Assembly (NCBI GenBank): GCA_029884165.1
Contig: JAOUIH010000032.1
Span: 1 to 33,865 of the forward strand
DNA length: 33,865 nucleotides
Origin: Gammaproteobacteria bacterium
Lineage (GTDB): Bacteria > Pseudomonadota > Gammaproteobacteria > Steroidobacterales > Woeseiaceae
Direction: 5' to 3'
Below, piece after piece: positions 1 through 8,041 of the stretch. Position 1 is the stretch's first letter; the number at the start of each line of letters is the position of its first letter. Both the position numbers and the translations under genes were made by a program. The notes under the pieces are model-generated. The model was not told the origin of the DNA and made no database searches. It saw only the letters and a list, made by a program, of their open reading frames with translations.

Positions 1-82
1 CAAGCGATATGACCAGCAACAGCGTCGGCACGGCGCTCACGACTCGCATCAGTGCAAAACGGAGTGCGCCTGTCTGCTGCAT
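1..82 (-). CDS. Peptide ABC transporter permease, OppB-type (5' end only)
   Basis: Only the first 27 codons are present; the gene runs off the left edge. The start is the ATG at 82-80. The readable N-terminus contains RFALMRVVSAVPTLLLV, which matches the first cytoplasmic stretch and first membrane helix of OppB/DppB permeases (basic R-rich start, then an SA-PTLLL helix). It starts 12 bases after the stop of the peptide-binding lipoprotein gene, the usual order for an Opp operon (binding protein, then permease). The family assignment rests on a short stretch plus context, so the exact substrate is unknown. Confidence 0.7.
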   Translation of the reverse strand, partial: MQQTGALRFALMRVVSAVPTLLLVISL

Positions 83-94
83 TCGATGCGCTGC

Positions 95-1717
95 TTACCT
101 GGCCGGCTCGATACTCAGGTGGTGACTGTAATGATAATCGAGGACATTGTCTTGCCAGCCCCGGAGCCGCGGCGACACGAGGTGCTTGCTGACGTAGTAG
201 TAGATCGGGATGACCGGGTGTTCGGCCAGGAGCAGCCGCTCGGCTTCTTCGAGGAACAGGCGGCGCCGACCCATGTCGGTCTGGTTCGCTGCCCGGTCGA
301 GCAGCGAATCGTACTCGGCGCTGGTGTAAGCGAACATGTTGGACGGGTTGCTGCTCTCGAAGATGGACAGAAACGTGTAGGCGTCGTTGTAGTCGCCGGT
401 CCAGTTCGTGCGAAAGATTTGCGTGATCTTCTTCGCGCGCATGTTCGCGATCAGCACCCGGAATTCTTCATTGATAAGGGTCGCCTCGAAACCAAGGACC
501 TCGCGCCACATGGACTGGATCGCCAACGCAATGCGCTGGTGGGTCTCGGAGGTGTTGTAGCGCAGCTCGATCGTGAGCGGGTTATCCGGACCGTAGCCCG
601 CTTCCGCATACAGGCGACGCGCCTGCTCCTGTCGTTCCGCCAGGCTCATCTGCGCGTAGGCGAGGCGCGGCGGCGCGTAGTTGTCCACTCCCGGCGGCAC
701 GATGCTCCACGCCGGCTGCTCGCCGCGCGCGATGACTTTCTCGACCAGCGTGTCGCGGTCGATAGCGAGCGACAGCGCCTCACGAAGTGCCGGGCTGTCG
801 CCCAGCGCGGCGTGGTTCAGGTTGTAGCCGTAGTAGTAGACGCCGAGCGAAGGCGCGACCCGCAGCTCGGCCGGTCGTTCCGCTCGCAGCTGGCTGAAGG
901 CTTCCGAAGGCACGGTGCTCGTCACGTCGAGTTCGCCGGCGCGATAGCGATACAACTCGGCGCTGGGTTCCTCGGTGACGTGATGTCGTACGGTGTCGAT
1001 GCTGGTTGCGGCATCGTTCCAGTAGTGCGGGTTGCGCGCCAGCGTGATCACGGAGCCGAGCTCCCACGATACGAGCCGGTAGGCGCCGTTCGAAACCAGG
1101 TTGCCGGGCTTCGTAAACTGGTCGCCGTGCTCGGCCTGCGAGGCCGTGTTCACCGGACAGGTCGCCGGGTTCGCGAGCAGGCTCAGGAAGTATGGCGTCG
1201 GCCGGGCCAGTCGTACCGTCAGCTCCAGCCGACCGGTCGCCTCGACGCCGAGGCTGTCCGGCGGCGCGCGCCCTGCCACGATTTCGGCCGCGTTCTGTAC
1301 CGGCGCCAGCGTCTCGGCGTAAAAGGCCGCGGTCGCCGGGTCCACAAGCCGGCGGAAGCCGGCCACGAAATCGGCCGCCGTTACCGGCTCGCCGTTCGAC
1401 CAGAGCGCTTCCGGCCGCAGCGAGAACACATAGGTCAGGCCGTCGTCAGAGATCTCCCAGCCAAGTGCTGCGCCGGCGACCAGTTCACCGGCCGCCGAAT
1501 AGGTCGTCAAGCCTTCGAACAGGTCGCGCAGTACGTGTTGCGCCTGCAGTGTGCGGGCGAGTTGGGGATCGAGGGTTTCCGGTTCGGGGCCGATGCCGCG
1601 ATTCAGCAGCGCGCCGGAAGTTTCCGCGGGCGGCTGGCAGCCGGCCAGCAGCGCGACGGCCAGGATGACCAGGAGGGCGGCGGCTCGGCGCTGTTTGACT
1701 TTGATCGGCGTGAGCAT
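95..1717 (-). CDS. Peptide-binding lipoprotein of an Opp-type ABC transporter (SBP family 5)
   Basis: Extracytoplasmic solute-binding protein that would capture oligopeptides and deliver them to an OppBC(DF) permease. The ATG at 1717 is chosen because it gives a short basic N-terminus (KVKQRR), a hydrophobic helix and a lipobox LLAGC with the lipid-anchored Cys at residue 27; a start at 1786 would put 23 extra residues before the signal. The mature protein shows SBP family 5 features: GPEPETLDPQ near the N-terminus, a YVFSLRPEALWSNGEPVTA stretch typical of the domain, and SLAIDRDTLV in the middle. Length is 540 residues, usual for OppA-like proteins. It lies 87 bases downstream of mnmG on the same strand and just ahead of an OppB-like permease. 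Peptide specificity cannot be read from the sequence. Confidence 0.9.
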   Translation of the reverse strand: MLTPIKVKQRRAAALLVILAVALLAGCQPPAETSGALLNRGIGPEPETLDPQLARTLQAQHVLRDLFEGLTTYSAAGELVAGAALGWEISDDGLTYVFSLRPEALWSNGEPVTAADFVAGFRRLVDPATAAFYAETLAPVQNAAEIVAGRAPPDSLGVEATGRLELTVRLARPTPYFLSLLANPATCPVNTASQAEHGDQFTKPGNLVSNGAYRLVSWELGSVITLARNPHYWNDAATSIDTVRHHVTEEPSAELYRYRAGELDVTSTVPSEAFSQLRAERPAELRVAPSLGVYYYGYNLNHAALGDSPALREALSLAIDRDTLVEKVIARGEQPAWSIVPPGVDNYAPPRLAYAQMSLAERQEQARRLYAEAGYGPDNPLTIELRYNTSETHQRIALAIQSMWREVLGFEATLINEEFRVLIANMRAKKITQIFRTNWTGDYNDAYTFLSIFESSNPSNMFAYTSAEYDSLLDRAANQTDMGRRRLFLEEAERLLLAEHPVIPIYYYVSKHLVSPRLRGWQDNVLDYHYSHHLSIEPAR

Positions 1718-1745
1718 GGCGGCGTTCGTGTGAGTCGAACGGCAC

Positions 1746-1774
1746 AGCATACCTGAACGCCGGTATCGCCTCAG
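1746..1774 (-). promoter_or_regulatory. Possible sigma-70 promoter for the oppA-like gene
   Basis: On the minus strand CTGAGG (1774-1769) is followed after 17 bases by TATGCT (1751-1746), about 29 bases before the lipoprotein gene start. The -35 matches at 3 of 6 and the -10 at 4 of 6. This is a weak candidate; read-through from mnmG would also work. Confidence 0.35.
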
Positions 1775-1804
1775 GGACCACAGCACAGTTCGGGTGCCCG
1801 GTCG

Positions 1805-3721
1805 TCAGGCCGTATGGCGGAGCCGTTCTTTCTGCAGGTGGATCAGGATCAGGGAGACCGTCGACGGCGTAACGCCCTCGAGCCTCGACGCCTGGCCCAG
1901 CGTTGCCGGCCGGGCCTTCTGCAGGCGCTGCCGCGCCTCGGTCGACAGGCCGACAACCCTCGCGTAATCGAGATCCGCCGGCAGCTGCAGGGTTTCCTGC
2001 TTCGCGTGCCGCTCGATTTCGCGCTGCTGTCGCTCGATGTAGCCTGCGTATTTTGCCTGCACCTCGACCTGGAATTCGATCTGCTCACGGAACTCGTCGA
2101 TGATGTCGGCATGAGCTGCCGGGCGCCCGACCGCGCTCAGCGCCGCGACGCGTCCGTAGTCGAATTCGGGTCGGCGCAGCAGTTCCGAGGCCCGGCAATC
2201 GCGCTGGAAACCGGCGCCGGCGGACCCGATCGCCGCGGGGTCGGCATCGTCGAGGTCGGAGCGCTTCACGACGATGCGCGCCAGGCGCGCCTGCTCCGCC
2301 GCCACGGCCGCGCGCTTGGTCTCGAACGCGCGCCAGCGTTCGTCGTCGACCAGGCCCAGCTCGCGCCCTTGCCGCGTCAGCCGGAGATCGGCATTGTCCT
2401 CGCGCAGCAGCAGCCGGTACTCCGCCCGGCTCGTGAACATGCGGTAGGGCTCGCTGACGCCGCGCGTGACCAGGTCGTCGATGAGCACGCCGATGTAGGC
2501 TTCGTGGCGTGCCGGGAACCAGCCCTCCTGCCCGGCTGCGCTGCGCGCCGCGTTGACGCCCGCGACCAGCCCCTGCGCCGCCGCCTCCTCGTAGCCGGTC
2601 GTGCCGTTGATCTGCCCGGCGAAGAACAGCCCGTCCAGGTGGCGGGTTTCCAGCGTTGGGCGGAGCTCGCGCGGATCGAAATAGTCATATTCGATCGCAT
2701 AACCAGGCTGCGTGATTTGCGCCTGCCCGAAGCCGACTATGGATCGAACGAAACGCAGCTGAGTTTCGTATGGCAGGCTCGTCGAGATGCCGTTCGGGTA
2801 GACCTCCTCCGTCGCGAGCCCTTCCGGTTCGACAAAGATCTGGTGGGAGTCCCGGTCGGCGAAACGGACGACCTTGTCCTCGATCGACGGGCAATACCGG
2901 GGGCCGACGCCCTCGATCATTCCCGAGTACATCGGCGACTCGTGCAGCGCGGCACGGATGATGTCGTGGGTTTCCGCGGTCGTCCGCGTGATGTGGCAGC
3001 GGACCTGCGGCGGATGCTCGCCGCGCTTGCCGAGGAACGAAAACACGGGCCGGGGCTCGTCACCGGGCTGCGGCTGCATTACCGCGTAGTCGAGACTCTT
3101 GCCGTCGAGGCGTGGCGGCGTGCCGGTCTTGAGGCGGGCGACACGGAACGGCAGTTCCCTGAGGCGTGCCGCAAGCCGGATCGAAGGCGGATCGCCCGCC
3201 CGGCCGCCCGGCTTTTCGGTCCGGCCAATCAGGATCCGGCCGCCGAGGAAGGTCCCCGCGGTCAGCACGACGCTGCGGGCACGGATGAGCTCCCCGCGAC
3301 TGCTGACGACTCCCGCCACGCGGCCGTTGCGGACGATGAGGTCCTCGACGGTGTGCTGCAGGATGGAGAGGCCCGGCTGGTTCTCGAGGAGCGCGCGGAT
3401 GGCCTGGCGATACAGCTGCCGATCGGCCTGGGCGCGAGTCGCCCGGACTGCCGGTCCCTTGCTGGCGTTCAGCGTGCGGAACTGGATGCCGGCACAGTCG
3501 ATGGCCCGGGCCATCGCGCCACCGAGTGCGTCTACCTCGCGGGTCAGGTGGCCCTTGCCGATGCCACCGATCGCTGGATTGCAGCTCATCTGGCCGAGCG
3601 TGTCGACGTTCTGCGTCACCAGGAGCGTACGCGCGCCGGCCCGGGCCGCTGCGAGAGCTGCCTCCGTTCCGGCGTGACCGCCGCCGATCACGATGACGTC
3701 AATTTCCTGATTGGCCGACAT
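1805..3721 (-). CDS. mnmG: tRNA uridine-5-carboxymethylaminomethyl modification enzyme MnmG (GidA)
   Basis: FAD-dependent subunit of the MnmE-MnmG complex, which adds a carboxymethylaminomethyl (or aminomethyl) group to wobble U34 of several tRNAs. The ATG at 3721 gives the family-typical start [20 protein letters not shown], with the FAD-binding GGGHAG at residues 13-18; the open frame extends upstream to 3799 but those residues are not part of the family. The second signature, [19 protein letters not shown], follows at about residue 47, and [20 protein letters not shown] lies in the FAD domain's C-terminal half. The protein is 638 residues, standard for the family. Its partner mnmE is about 4.3 kb away on the same strand. 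The usual downstream gene rsmG is absent; a peptide transporter gene takes its place. Confidence 0.97.
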   Translation of the reverse strand: MSANQEIDVIVIGGGHAGTEAALAAARAGARTLLVTQNVDTLGQMSCNPAIGGIGKGHLTREVDALGGAMARAIDCAGIQFRTLNASKGPAVRATRAQADRQLYRQAIRALLENQPGLSILQHTVEDLIVRNGRVAGVVSSRGELIRARSVVLTAGTFLGGRILIGRTEKPGGRAGDPPSIRLAARLRELPFRVARLKTGTPPRLDGKSLDYAVMQPQPGDEPRPVFSFLGKRGEHPPQVRCHITRTTAETHDIIRAALHESPMYSGMIEGVGPRYCPSIEDKVVRFADRDSHQIFVEPEGLATEEVYPNGISTSLPYETQLRFVRSIVGFGQAQITQPGYAIEYDYFDPRELRPTLETRHLDGLFFAGQINGTTGYEEAAAQGLVAGVNAARSAAGQEGWFPARHEAYIGVLIDDLVTRGVSEPYRMFTSRAEYRLLLREDNADLRLTRQGRELGLVDDERWRAFETKRAAVAAEQARLARIVVKRSDLDDADPAAIGSAGAGFQRDCRASELLRRPEFDYGRVAALSAVGRPAAHADIIDEFREQIEFQVEVQAKYAGYIERQQREIERHAKQETLQLPADLDYARVVGLSTEARQRLQKARPATLGQASRLEGVTPSTVSLILIHLQKERLRHTA

Positions 3722-3752
3722 GGCGCAGTTGTCGAGTGGCAAGGGAGGGCGG

Positions 3753-3782
3753 ATTTTATCCACAGCCAGGAAAAGCTGCCAG
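3753..3782 (-). promoter_or_regulatory. mnmG promoter overlapped by a DnaA box
   Basis: On the minus strand CTGGCA (3782-3777) and TAAAAT (3758-3753) are separated by 18 bases, a plausible sigma-70 promoter 31 bases from the mnmG ATG. The spacer and -10 are overlapped by the perfect DnaA box TTATCCACA (plus strand 3756-3764). DnaA binding there would be expected to block this promoter. Confidence 0.5.
3756..3764 (+). promoter_or_regulatory. DnaA box upstream of mnmG
   Basis: Exact TTATCCACA, the consensus DnaA-binding 9-mer, in the intergenic region between the divergent mnmG and hydrolase genes. It is about 9.5 kb from the main box cluster. Being intergenic and over a promoter makes a chance match less likely than for a box inside a gene. 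Confidence 0.65.
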
Positions 3783-3873
3783 CACGCCGCTCGCCGCACC
3801 GGCTTTACTTGCAGCGACTGTGCCCGGAAACTAGCGCGTTTTGTCTAAGGGAGCGCAGCGCGGCGTGGAACGG

Positions 3874-5322
3874 ATGCTATATATAAGCCTCGCCGCCGCG
3901 GTGCTGTTCGCGCCGGCGTCCGCGGCGCCGACACTGGAGCTGGTGGATTGCCGGATCAACGCCGGCCCTGCTTACCCGGGTATCTCCGCCCGCTGCGGTA
4001 TGCTCGAGCGCCCGCTGAACCCGGCGGATGCCTCGAGCCCTGCGCTCAGGCTCCGCGTCGCCGTCGTGCCGGCCTTGAGCCTGGAGCCGGAGCCGGACCC
4101 GTTCGTACCGATAGCCGGAGGCCCCGGCCAGGGCACGGTCGAGTTCTACGCCGGGACGGCCCGCGCGTTCGAGAAGATCCGCCGCAATCGCGACCTGGTC
4201 TTGCTGGACCAGCGCGGGACCGGCGATTCGGCGCGCATGGATTGTGACGTCGAAGACGAGCTGGTGGGCGGCGCGTATTCGGAGGAAGAGACCCGCGCTG
4301 CGACCCGGGAATGTCTCGCGGCGCTGCCCTTCGACCCGCGCTATTTCACGACCAGCGTCGCCGTGACGGATCTCGAGGCGTTGCGCCAGGCCCTGGGTTA
4401 CGAGCGCCTGAATCTCTACGGTGTGTCCTACGGCAGTCGCGTGGCCCAGCACTTCGCGCGGCGCTACCCGGGCTCGACCCGCAGCGTGATCCTCGACGGC
4501 GTCGTCCCGCCGCAGCTGGCGCTGGGCCCGGGTATCGCGGTCGAGGCGCAGAAGGCGCTCGATGCGATCTTCGCCCGCTGCGCTGACGACGAGGCCTGCA
4601 ACGAGCGCTTCCCGGGGCTCGCCGCCGGCTTCGAAGCGCTGCGAGAATCGCTAGATGCCGAGCCTCGCATCCTGACGCTGCCACACCCGCTCACGGGCCA
4701 GCCGGAAGTCCTGTCCTTCGCTGCGGCGGAACTTGCCGGCGCCGTCAGGCTGTTGAGCTACAACCCGGCCAGCGTCGCTCTGCTGCCATTCCTGTTGCAG
4801 GAAGCGATCGACGGCCGGCTCGAGCCCATCGCGGCGCAGTTCCTGATGATTCGCGACGGGATGACCGACGCGCTGGCGCTCGGCATGCACAACGCGGTCA
4901 TGTGCACGGAGGACGCGCCCTACTTCGGCGGCGAGGCCATCAGCGACGAGGAGCTGGCGGCCACCTACATCGGACCGCTGATGCTGGCCGCGCTGCGGCA
5001 GATATGCGCCGTCTGGCCGGCGGGCCTGATCGACGACGGTTTCAAGACGCCGCTGGACAGCGACCTGCCGGTGCTGCTGCTCTCCGGCGACGCGGACCCG
5101 GTCACGCCGCCCTATTTCGCCGAGATGGCGGCCGTCGACCTGGCGAACGCCGCGCTCCTGGTCGGTCGCAACCAGGGCCACGGCCAGGCGCAGCGCGGCT
5201 GCGTGCCGGACATCATGGCGGAATTCGTCGCCACTGCCGATCCGTCGGCGCCGGACACCGACTGCCTCGCACAGGCCTTCGCAATGCCGTTTTTCCTCGG
5301 GTATTCGGGGCCCGCGCCGTGA
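3874..5322 (+). CDS. Secreted alpha/beta hydrolase, S33 / TAP-like peptidase
   Basis: Probable exported serine hydrolase resembling tripeptidyl aminopeptidases and proline iminopeptidases of family S33. The ATG at 3874 opens with a short signal peptide (MLYISLAAAVLFAPASA, then AP). A TTG at 3841 is also in frame but would spoil the signal. GGPGQG forms the oxyanion-region motif (about residues 82-87), and GVSYGSR gives the nucleophile Ser185. SGDADPVTPP supplies Asp408 and NQGHGQ supplies His436, completing the triad in a TAP-like C-terminal domain. Cysteines at several positions (for example CRINAG, CADDEAC, CVPD) suit a disulfide-bonded periplasmic protein. Its TGA overlaps the GTG of the ABC ATPase gene, so the three genes are probably translated together. 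The substrate is unknown. Confidence 0.88.
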   Translation: MLYISLAAAVLFAPASAAPTLELVDCRINAGPAYPGISARCGMLERPLNPADASSPALRLRVAVVPALSLEPEPDPFVPIAGGPGQGTVEFYAGTARAFEKIRRNRDLVLLDQRGTGDSARMDCDVEDELVGGAYSEEETRAATRECLAALPFDPRYFTTSVAVTDLEALRQALGYERLNLYGVSYGSRVAQHFARRYPGSTRSVILDGVVPPQLALGPGIAVEAQKALDAIFARCADDEACNERFPGLAAGFEALRESLDAEPRILTLPHPLTGQPEVLSFAAAELAGAVRLLSYNPASVALLPFLLQEAIDGRLEPIAAQFLMIRDGMTDALALGMHNAVMCTEDAPYFGGEAISDEELAATYIGPLMLAALRQICAVWPAGLIDDGFKTPLDSDLPVLLLSGDADPVTPPYFAEMAAVDLANAALLVGRNQGHGQAQRGCVPDIMAEFVATADPSAPDTDCLAQAFAMPFFLGYSGPAP

Positions 5323-6047
5323 TCGTCGTCGACGGGCTCTGCAAGTCCTTCGGCGCGGTGCGCGCGCTGCAGGGCGTCAGCTTCCGGGCGGAGGACGGCC
5401 GCATCACCGGCCTGCTCGGGCCGAACGGGGCCGGCAAGTCCACCACGCTGCGCGTCCTGTACACGGTGCTGAAGCCGGATCGGGGTACCGCGTCCATCGA
5501 CGGTGCCGACGTCGTCGCCGACCCACTGGCGGCGCGCAAGCTGATCGGGACGCTGCCACACGGCTCGGGCCTGTACCCGCACCTGACGGCACGCGAGAAC
5601 ATCCGCTATTACGCCCGCCTCTGTCACGTGCCCGCGGTTTCGGTCGACGAGCGGGTGCAGCGCGTGATCGACGAGCTGGAGATCGGTGAATTTGCAGACC
5701 GTCGCTGCAAGGGCTTTTCGCAAGGCCAGCGCACGAAGGTCGCGCTGGCGCGCGCGCTGGTACACGGGCCGCGGAACGTCATCCTCGACGAGCCGACGAA
5801 CGGGCTGGACGTAATGGCGACACGCGCGCTAAGGGAACTGGTGTTGAAGCTCAAGGCCGATGGAAAGTGCGTGCTGTTCTCGAGCCACGTGATGCAGGAG
5901 GTCGCCGCGCTGTGCGACGAGATCGTGATCATTGCCGGCGGCCGTGTGGCGATGCACGACACGCCGATGGGCATCCGCGAGCGAACCGGGCGGGAAGACC
6001 TGGAGGAAGCCTTCGTCAGCGCAATCGCAGCAGTGGGCTCGCAATGA
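5319..6047 (+). CDS. ABC transporter ATPase, NatA-like
   Basis: ATP-binding subunit of an ABC-2-type exporter. Translation starts at GTG 5319, which overlaps the preceding TGA (GTGA). This gives 242 residues opening with a standard NBD start (VDGLCKSFGAVRALQGVSF). The Walker A motif GPNGAGKST has its Lys at residue 40, the signature motif is the NatA-like variant FSQGQ near residue 133, and Walker B is VILDEPTNGLD near residue 154. SSHVMQEVAALCD is the H-loop region. The membrane partner follows directly with an ATGA overlap. NatAB systems in Bacillus export sodium, but relatives carry many other substrates, so I give no gene symbol. Confidence 0.93.
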   Translation: MIVVDGLCKSFGAVRALQGVSFRAEDGRITGLLGPNGAGKSTTLRVLYTVLKPDRGTASIDGADVVADPLAARKLIGTLPHGSGLYPHLTARENIRYYARLCHVPAVSVDERVQRVIDELEIGEFADRRCKGFSQGQRTKVALARALVHGPRNVILDEPTNGLDVMATRALRELVLKLKADGKCVLFSSHVMQEVAALCDEIVIIAGGRVAMHDTPMGIRERTGREDLEEAFVSAIAAVGSQ

Positions 6048-7225
6048 TGCACACGCTGAAAACCGTCTTCCTGAAAGAGGTCATCGACAACTTCCGGGAC
6101 CGGCGCACGCTTATGTCGGCCCTGCTGCTCGGCCCGATCTTCGGTCCTGTGCTCTTCGCGTTCGTAATCAACCTGTCGGTCAGGCAGTCGCTCAGCGATG
6201 CAAGTCTGCCGCTGGATCTCCCGGTGATCGGTGCCGGGCATGCTCCGAACCTGCTGCGCTACCTGGAGAGCAATAACATTCGCATCGTCGAAGCGCCGGC
6301 GACGCGCGACGAAGCGGTCCGGGCCGTGCTGGAGGGCCGGCACGACGTCGTCGTCGTGATTCCGGAGACGATCGCGTCTGACCTTGCCGGCATGCAGCCG
6401 GCGCGCATCGAGGTCATAACGGACGAGGCCAGTCGCACGGCCGAGCGCGAGTCGCGCAGGGCGATCAGGGCGCTGGCGGCTTATAGCCAGGAGATCGCCG
6501 GCCTGCGCCTCGTTGCGCGCGGGGTCAGCCCGACGGTCATGCAGCCGTTCAATATCGACCTGGTCGACGTTTCCACGCCCAGCGGCCGGTCGGCGATGCT
6601 GCTGGGCATGCTGAGCTACTTTTTCATGTTCGCCCTGCTGTCCGGCGGCATGAACCTGGCTATCGACACGACGGCCGGCGAAAGGGAGAGAGGCTCGCTC
6701 GAGCCGCTGTTGTGCCTGCCGGTCACCCGCGACCACCTGATCATCGGCAAGATACTCGCGGCCTGCCTGTTCATGGCGATGTCGCTGACGCTCAGCCTCA
6801 CCGCGTTCTCGGTCGTGCTGCGCTTCCTGCCGCTGCAACAACTCGGCATGACGCCGAATTTCGGACCAATGGCCGTGGTGACGGCTTTCCTGTTGCTTAT
6901 TCCTTTCGCGCTGCTCGGTGCGGCCCTGATGACGATGGTCGCTTCGTTCACCAGGAGCTACAAGGAGGCGCAGACCTGGCTGACGATCGTGATCCTCACA
7001 CCGACGCTGCCGATACTGGTCGTCAGCATCCTGATGCTGCGGCCCAGTACCGGGCTGATGTTCATCCCGAGCCTTAGCCAGCACCTGCTGCTGGTCGAGC
7101 TCATCCGGAACGAGCCCCTGCAGATGCTTGACGTCGCGGTCTCCGTGTCCGGGACGCTTGCGCTCGGGGTGCTGGTGACCTGGATCTGCGCCCGCCTGTA
7201 CCGGCGGGAGGGATTGCTGGGCTGA
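6044..7225 (+). CDS. ABC-2 family permease, NatB-like
   Basis: Membrane subunit partnering the ATPase encoded just upstream. The start is ATG 6044 in an ATGATG run; the ATPase stop TGA overlaps it. The 393-residue protein begins with a cytoplasmic helix (LKTVFLKEVIDNFRDRRT, the usual ABC-2 start) and a first membrane helix (LMSALLLGPIFGPVLFAFVI). A long soluble segment of about 170 residues follows, then five or so further hydrophobic helices from about residue 185 onward. The motif ERERGSLEPLL between helices is characteristic of NatB/YhaP-like permeases. A strong terminator lies 30 to 60 bases after the stop, closing the hydrolase-ATPase-permease unit. Confidence 0.92.
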   Translation: MMHTLKTVFLKEVIDNFRDRRTLMSALLLGPIFGPVLFAFVINLSVRQSLSDASLPLDLPVIGAGHAPNLLRYLESNNIRIVEAPATRDEAVRAVLEGRHDVVVVIPETIASDLAGMQPARIEVITDEASRTAERESRRAIRALAAYSQEIAGLRLVARGVSPTVMQPFNIDLVDVSTPSGRSAMLLGMLSYFFMFALLSGGMNLAIDTTAGERERGSLEPLLCLPVTRDHLIIGKILAACLFMAMSLTLSLTAFSVVLRFLPLQQLGMTPNFGPMAVVTAFLLLIPFALLGAALMTMVASFTRSYKEAQTWLTIVILTPTLPILVVSILMLRPSTGLMFIPSLSQHLLLVELIRNEPLQMLDVAVSVSGTLALGVLVTWICARLYRREGLLG

Positions 7226-7256
7226 GCGCGGTTCATGCCGCCGCCGGGAGACGGGC

Positions 7257-7284
7257 AAAAAAAACCCCGCCGTCGGCGGGGTTT
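7257..7284. terminator. Bidirectional intrinsic terminator
   Basis: The inverted repeat CCCCGCC-GTC-GGCGGGG (7265-7281), extended by AAA/TTT pairs, sits between two convergent genes. The minus strand has eight T residues after the stem (A-run at 7257-7264), ideal for the outer-membrane protein gene. On the plus strand the stem is followed by TTTGAGTTT, a weaker U-tract for the permease gene. Confidence 0.9.
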
Positions 7285-7305
7285 GAGTTTGTTGCCTCGC
7301 TTCGA

Positions 7306-7872
7306 TCAGCGATCGAAATAGAAGCGACCGAAGATGCCGTAGGCGGACGCGTCGTCCCCCCAGCTGCCGTTCAGACCGATCGCGAAATTGTCGGTCAGGT
7401 CCATCAGGAAAGCGGCGCCGAGCGCCGTGTCGTCGCCGGAATCGTCGAGGTCTACGTACTTGACGCCGAAGTTCAGTTCGACCGCTTCGCTTACGTTGGC
7501 TCGCAGGCCGACGGCCAGGCCGAGCCCGTCGTCGTCCGCTTCGGCCGAGCCGAGACTGACTTCGACTGACTCGTAGGTGAGCTGGGCAACGACGTCGATG
7601 ACCGGCGAGATCGGGGTGTTGAATCCGACGCCGATGTTCCAGCTTGTGGCATCGACTCCGAAATCCAGGTCCGCGCTCTCGTAGGCGGCTATGCCGTGGA
7701 AGTTCTCGTTGATGGCAAGCGAACCACCGACGCCGAAGAAGTCGCCATCGACGTTCAGGTCGTCGAAATCGAGCTGTCCGTACGTCGCTTCAACGAAGTT
7801 GTAGTTGAATCCCTGGGCCGCGGCCGGAACCGAGGCTGCGGCTAACACAACCAAAAGGAGATAACGCTTCAT
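7306..7872 (-). CDS. Small outer-membrane beta-barrel protein
   Basis: The 188-residue product has a clear Sec signal peptide (MKRYLLLVVLAAASVPAAAQG, cleavage after AAA or AQ). It is followed by alternating hydrophobic/polar strands with turns rich in Asp and Gly (for example NFVEATYGQLDFDD, WNIGVGFNTPIS, VELNFGVKYVDLDD). The end, AYGIFGRFYFDR, is strand-like and aromatic, as expected for an outer-membrane barrel, although the last residue is Arg rather than Phe. Size and strand count suit an 8-stranded barrel of the OmpA-transmembrane/opacity type. A good ribosome-binding site (AAGGA) lies about 8 bases before the ATG at 7872. Many Asp residues face loops or turns, so cation binding is possible, but no specific function can be assigned. 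Confidence 0.8.
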   Translation of the reverse strand: MKRYLLLVVLAAASVPAAAQGFNYNFVEATYGQLDFDDLNVDGDFFGVGGSLAINENFHGIAAYESADLDFGVDATSWNIGVGFNTPISPVIDVVAQLTYESVEVSLGSAEADDDGLGLAVGLRANVSEAVELNFGVKYVDLDDSGDDTALGAAFLMDLTDNFAIGLNGSWGDDASAYGIFGRFYFDR

Positions 7873-7949
7873 GACAGTGTCCTTGTCTCAAGAATGCCCA
7901 ATGGCGCGAACTGTAATGCGGCCGCGTGGCCGCGGGTGGAACGGTGTCA

Positions 7950-7978
7950 CAGTTTTCACGTGTAACGATTATTGTCAA
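7950..7978 (-). promoter_or_regulatory. Candidate promoter of the outer-membrane protein gene
   Basis: The minus strand carries a perfect TTGACA (7978-7973), but the -10 at 17-base spacing is only AAACTG (7955-7950). The rest of the 169-base gap between this gene and mnmE (7873-8041) shows nothing else I recognise, apart from a CACGTG palindrome at about 7958. Confidence 0.4.
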
Positions 7979-8041
7979 ATTACGCCGCGGCATAAGCGAG
8001 AGGCAGCGCCGCGGCCCGGGCCCTGTCGGCGTCGCGCCGAG

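Noticed and set aside
86..1756. Long plus-strand open frame (556 codons) opposite the peptide-binding lipoprotein gene
   Set aside because: It is antisense to a clear lipoprotein gene, is rich in Arg and Gly with no recognisable domain, and is the kind of frame that high GC content produces.
3861..3871. CGTGGAAC half of a parS site (also near 24609 in glnA)
   Set aside because: Only one half of the palindrome is present, so it is likely chance.
1814..3886. 690-codon plus-strand open frame opposite mnmG
   Set aside because: Fully antisense to mnmG, with no motif and the composition of a shadow frame.
5624..7258. 544-codon minus-strand open frame opposite the ABC transporter genes
   Set aside because: Antisense to two intact ABC genes; Arg/Gln/His-rich and without any domain.
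7950..7966. CACGTG palindrome in the outer-membrane-protein/mnmE gap as a third parS
   Set aside because: Only 11 of 16 positions match the parS consensus and the flanks are not symmetrical.
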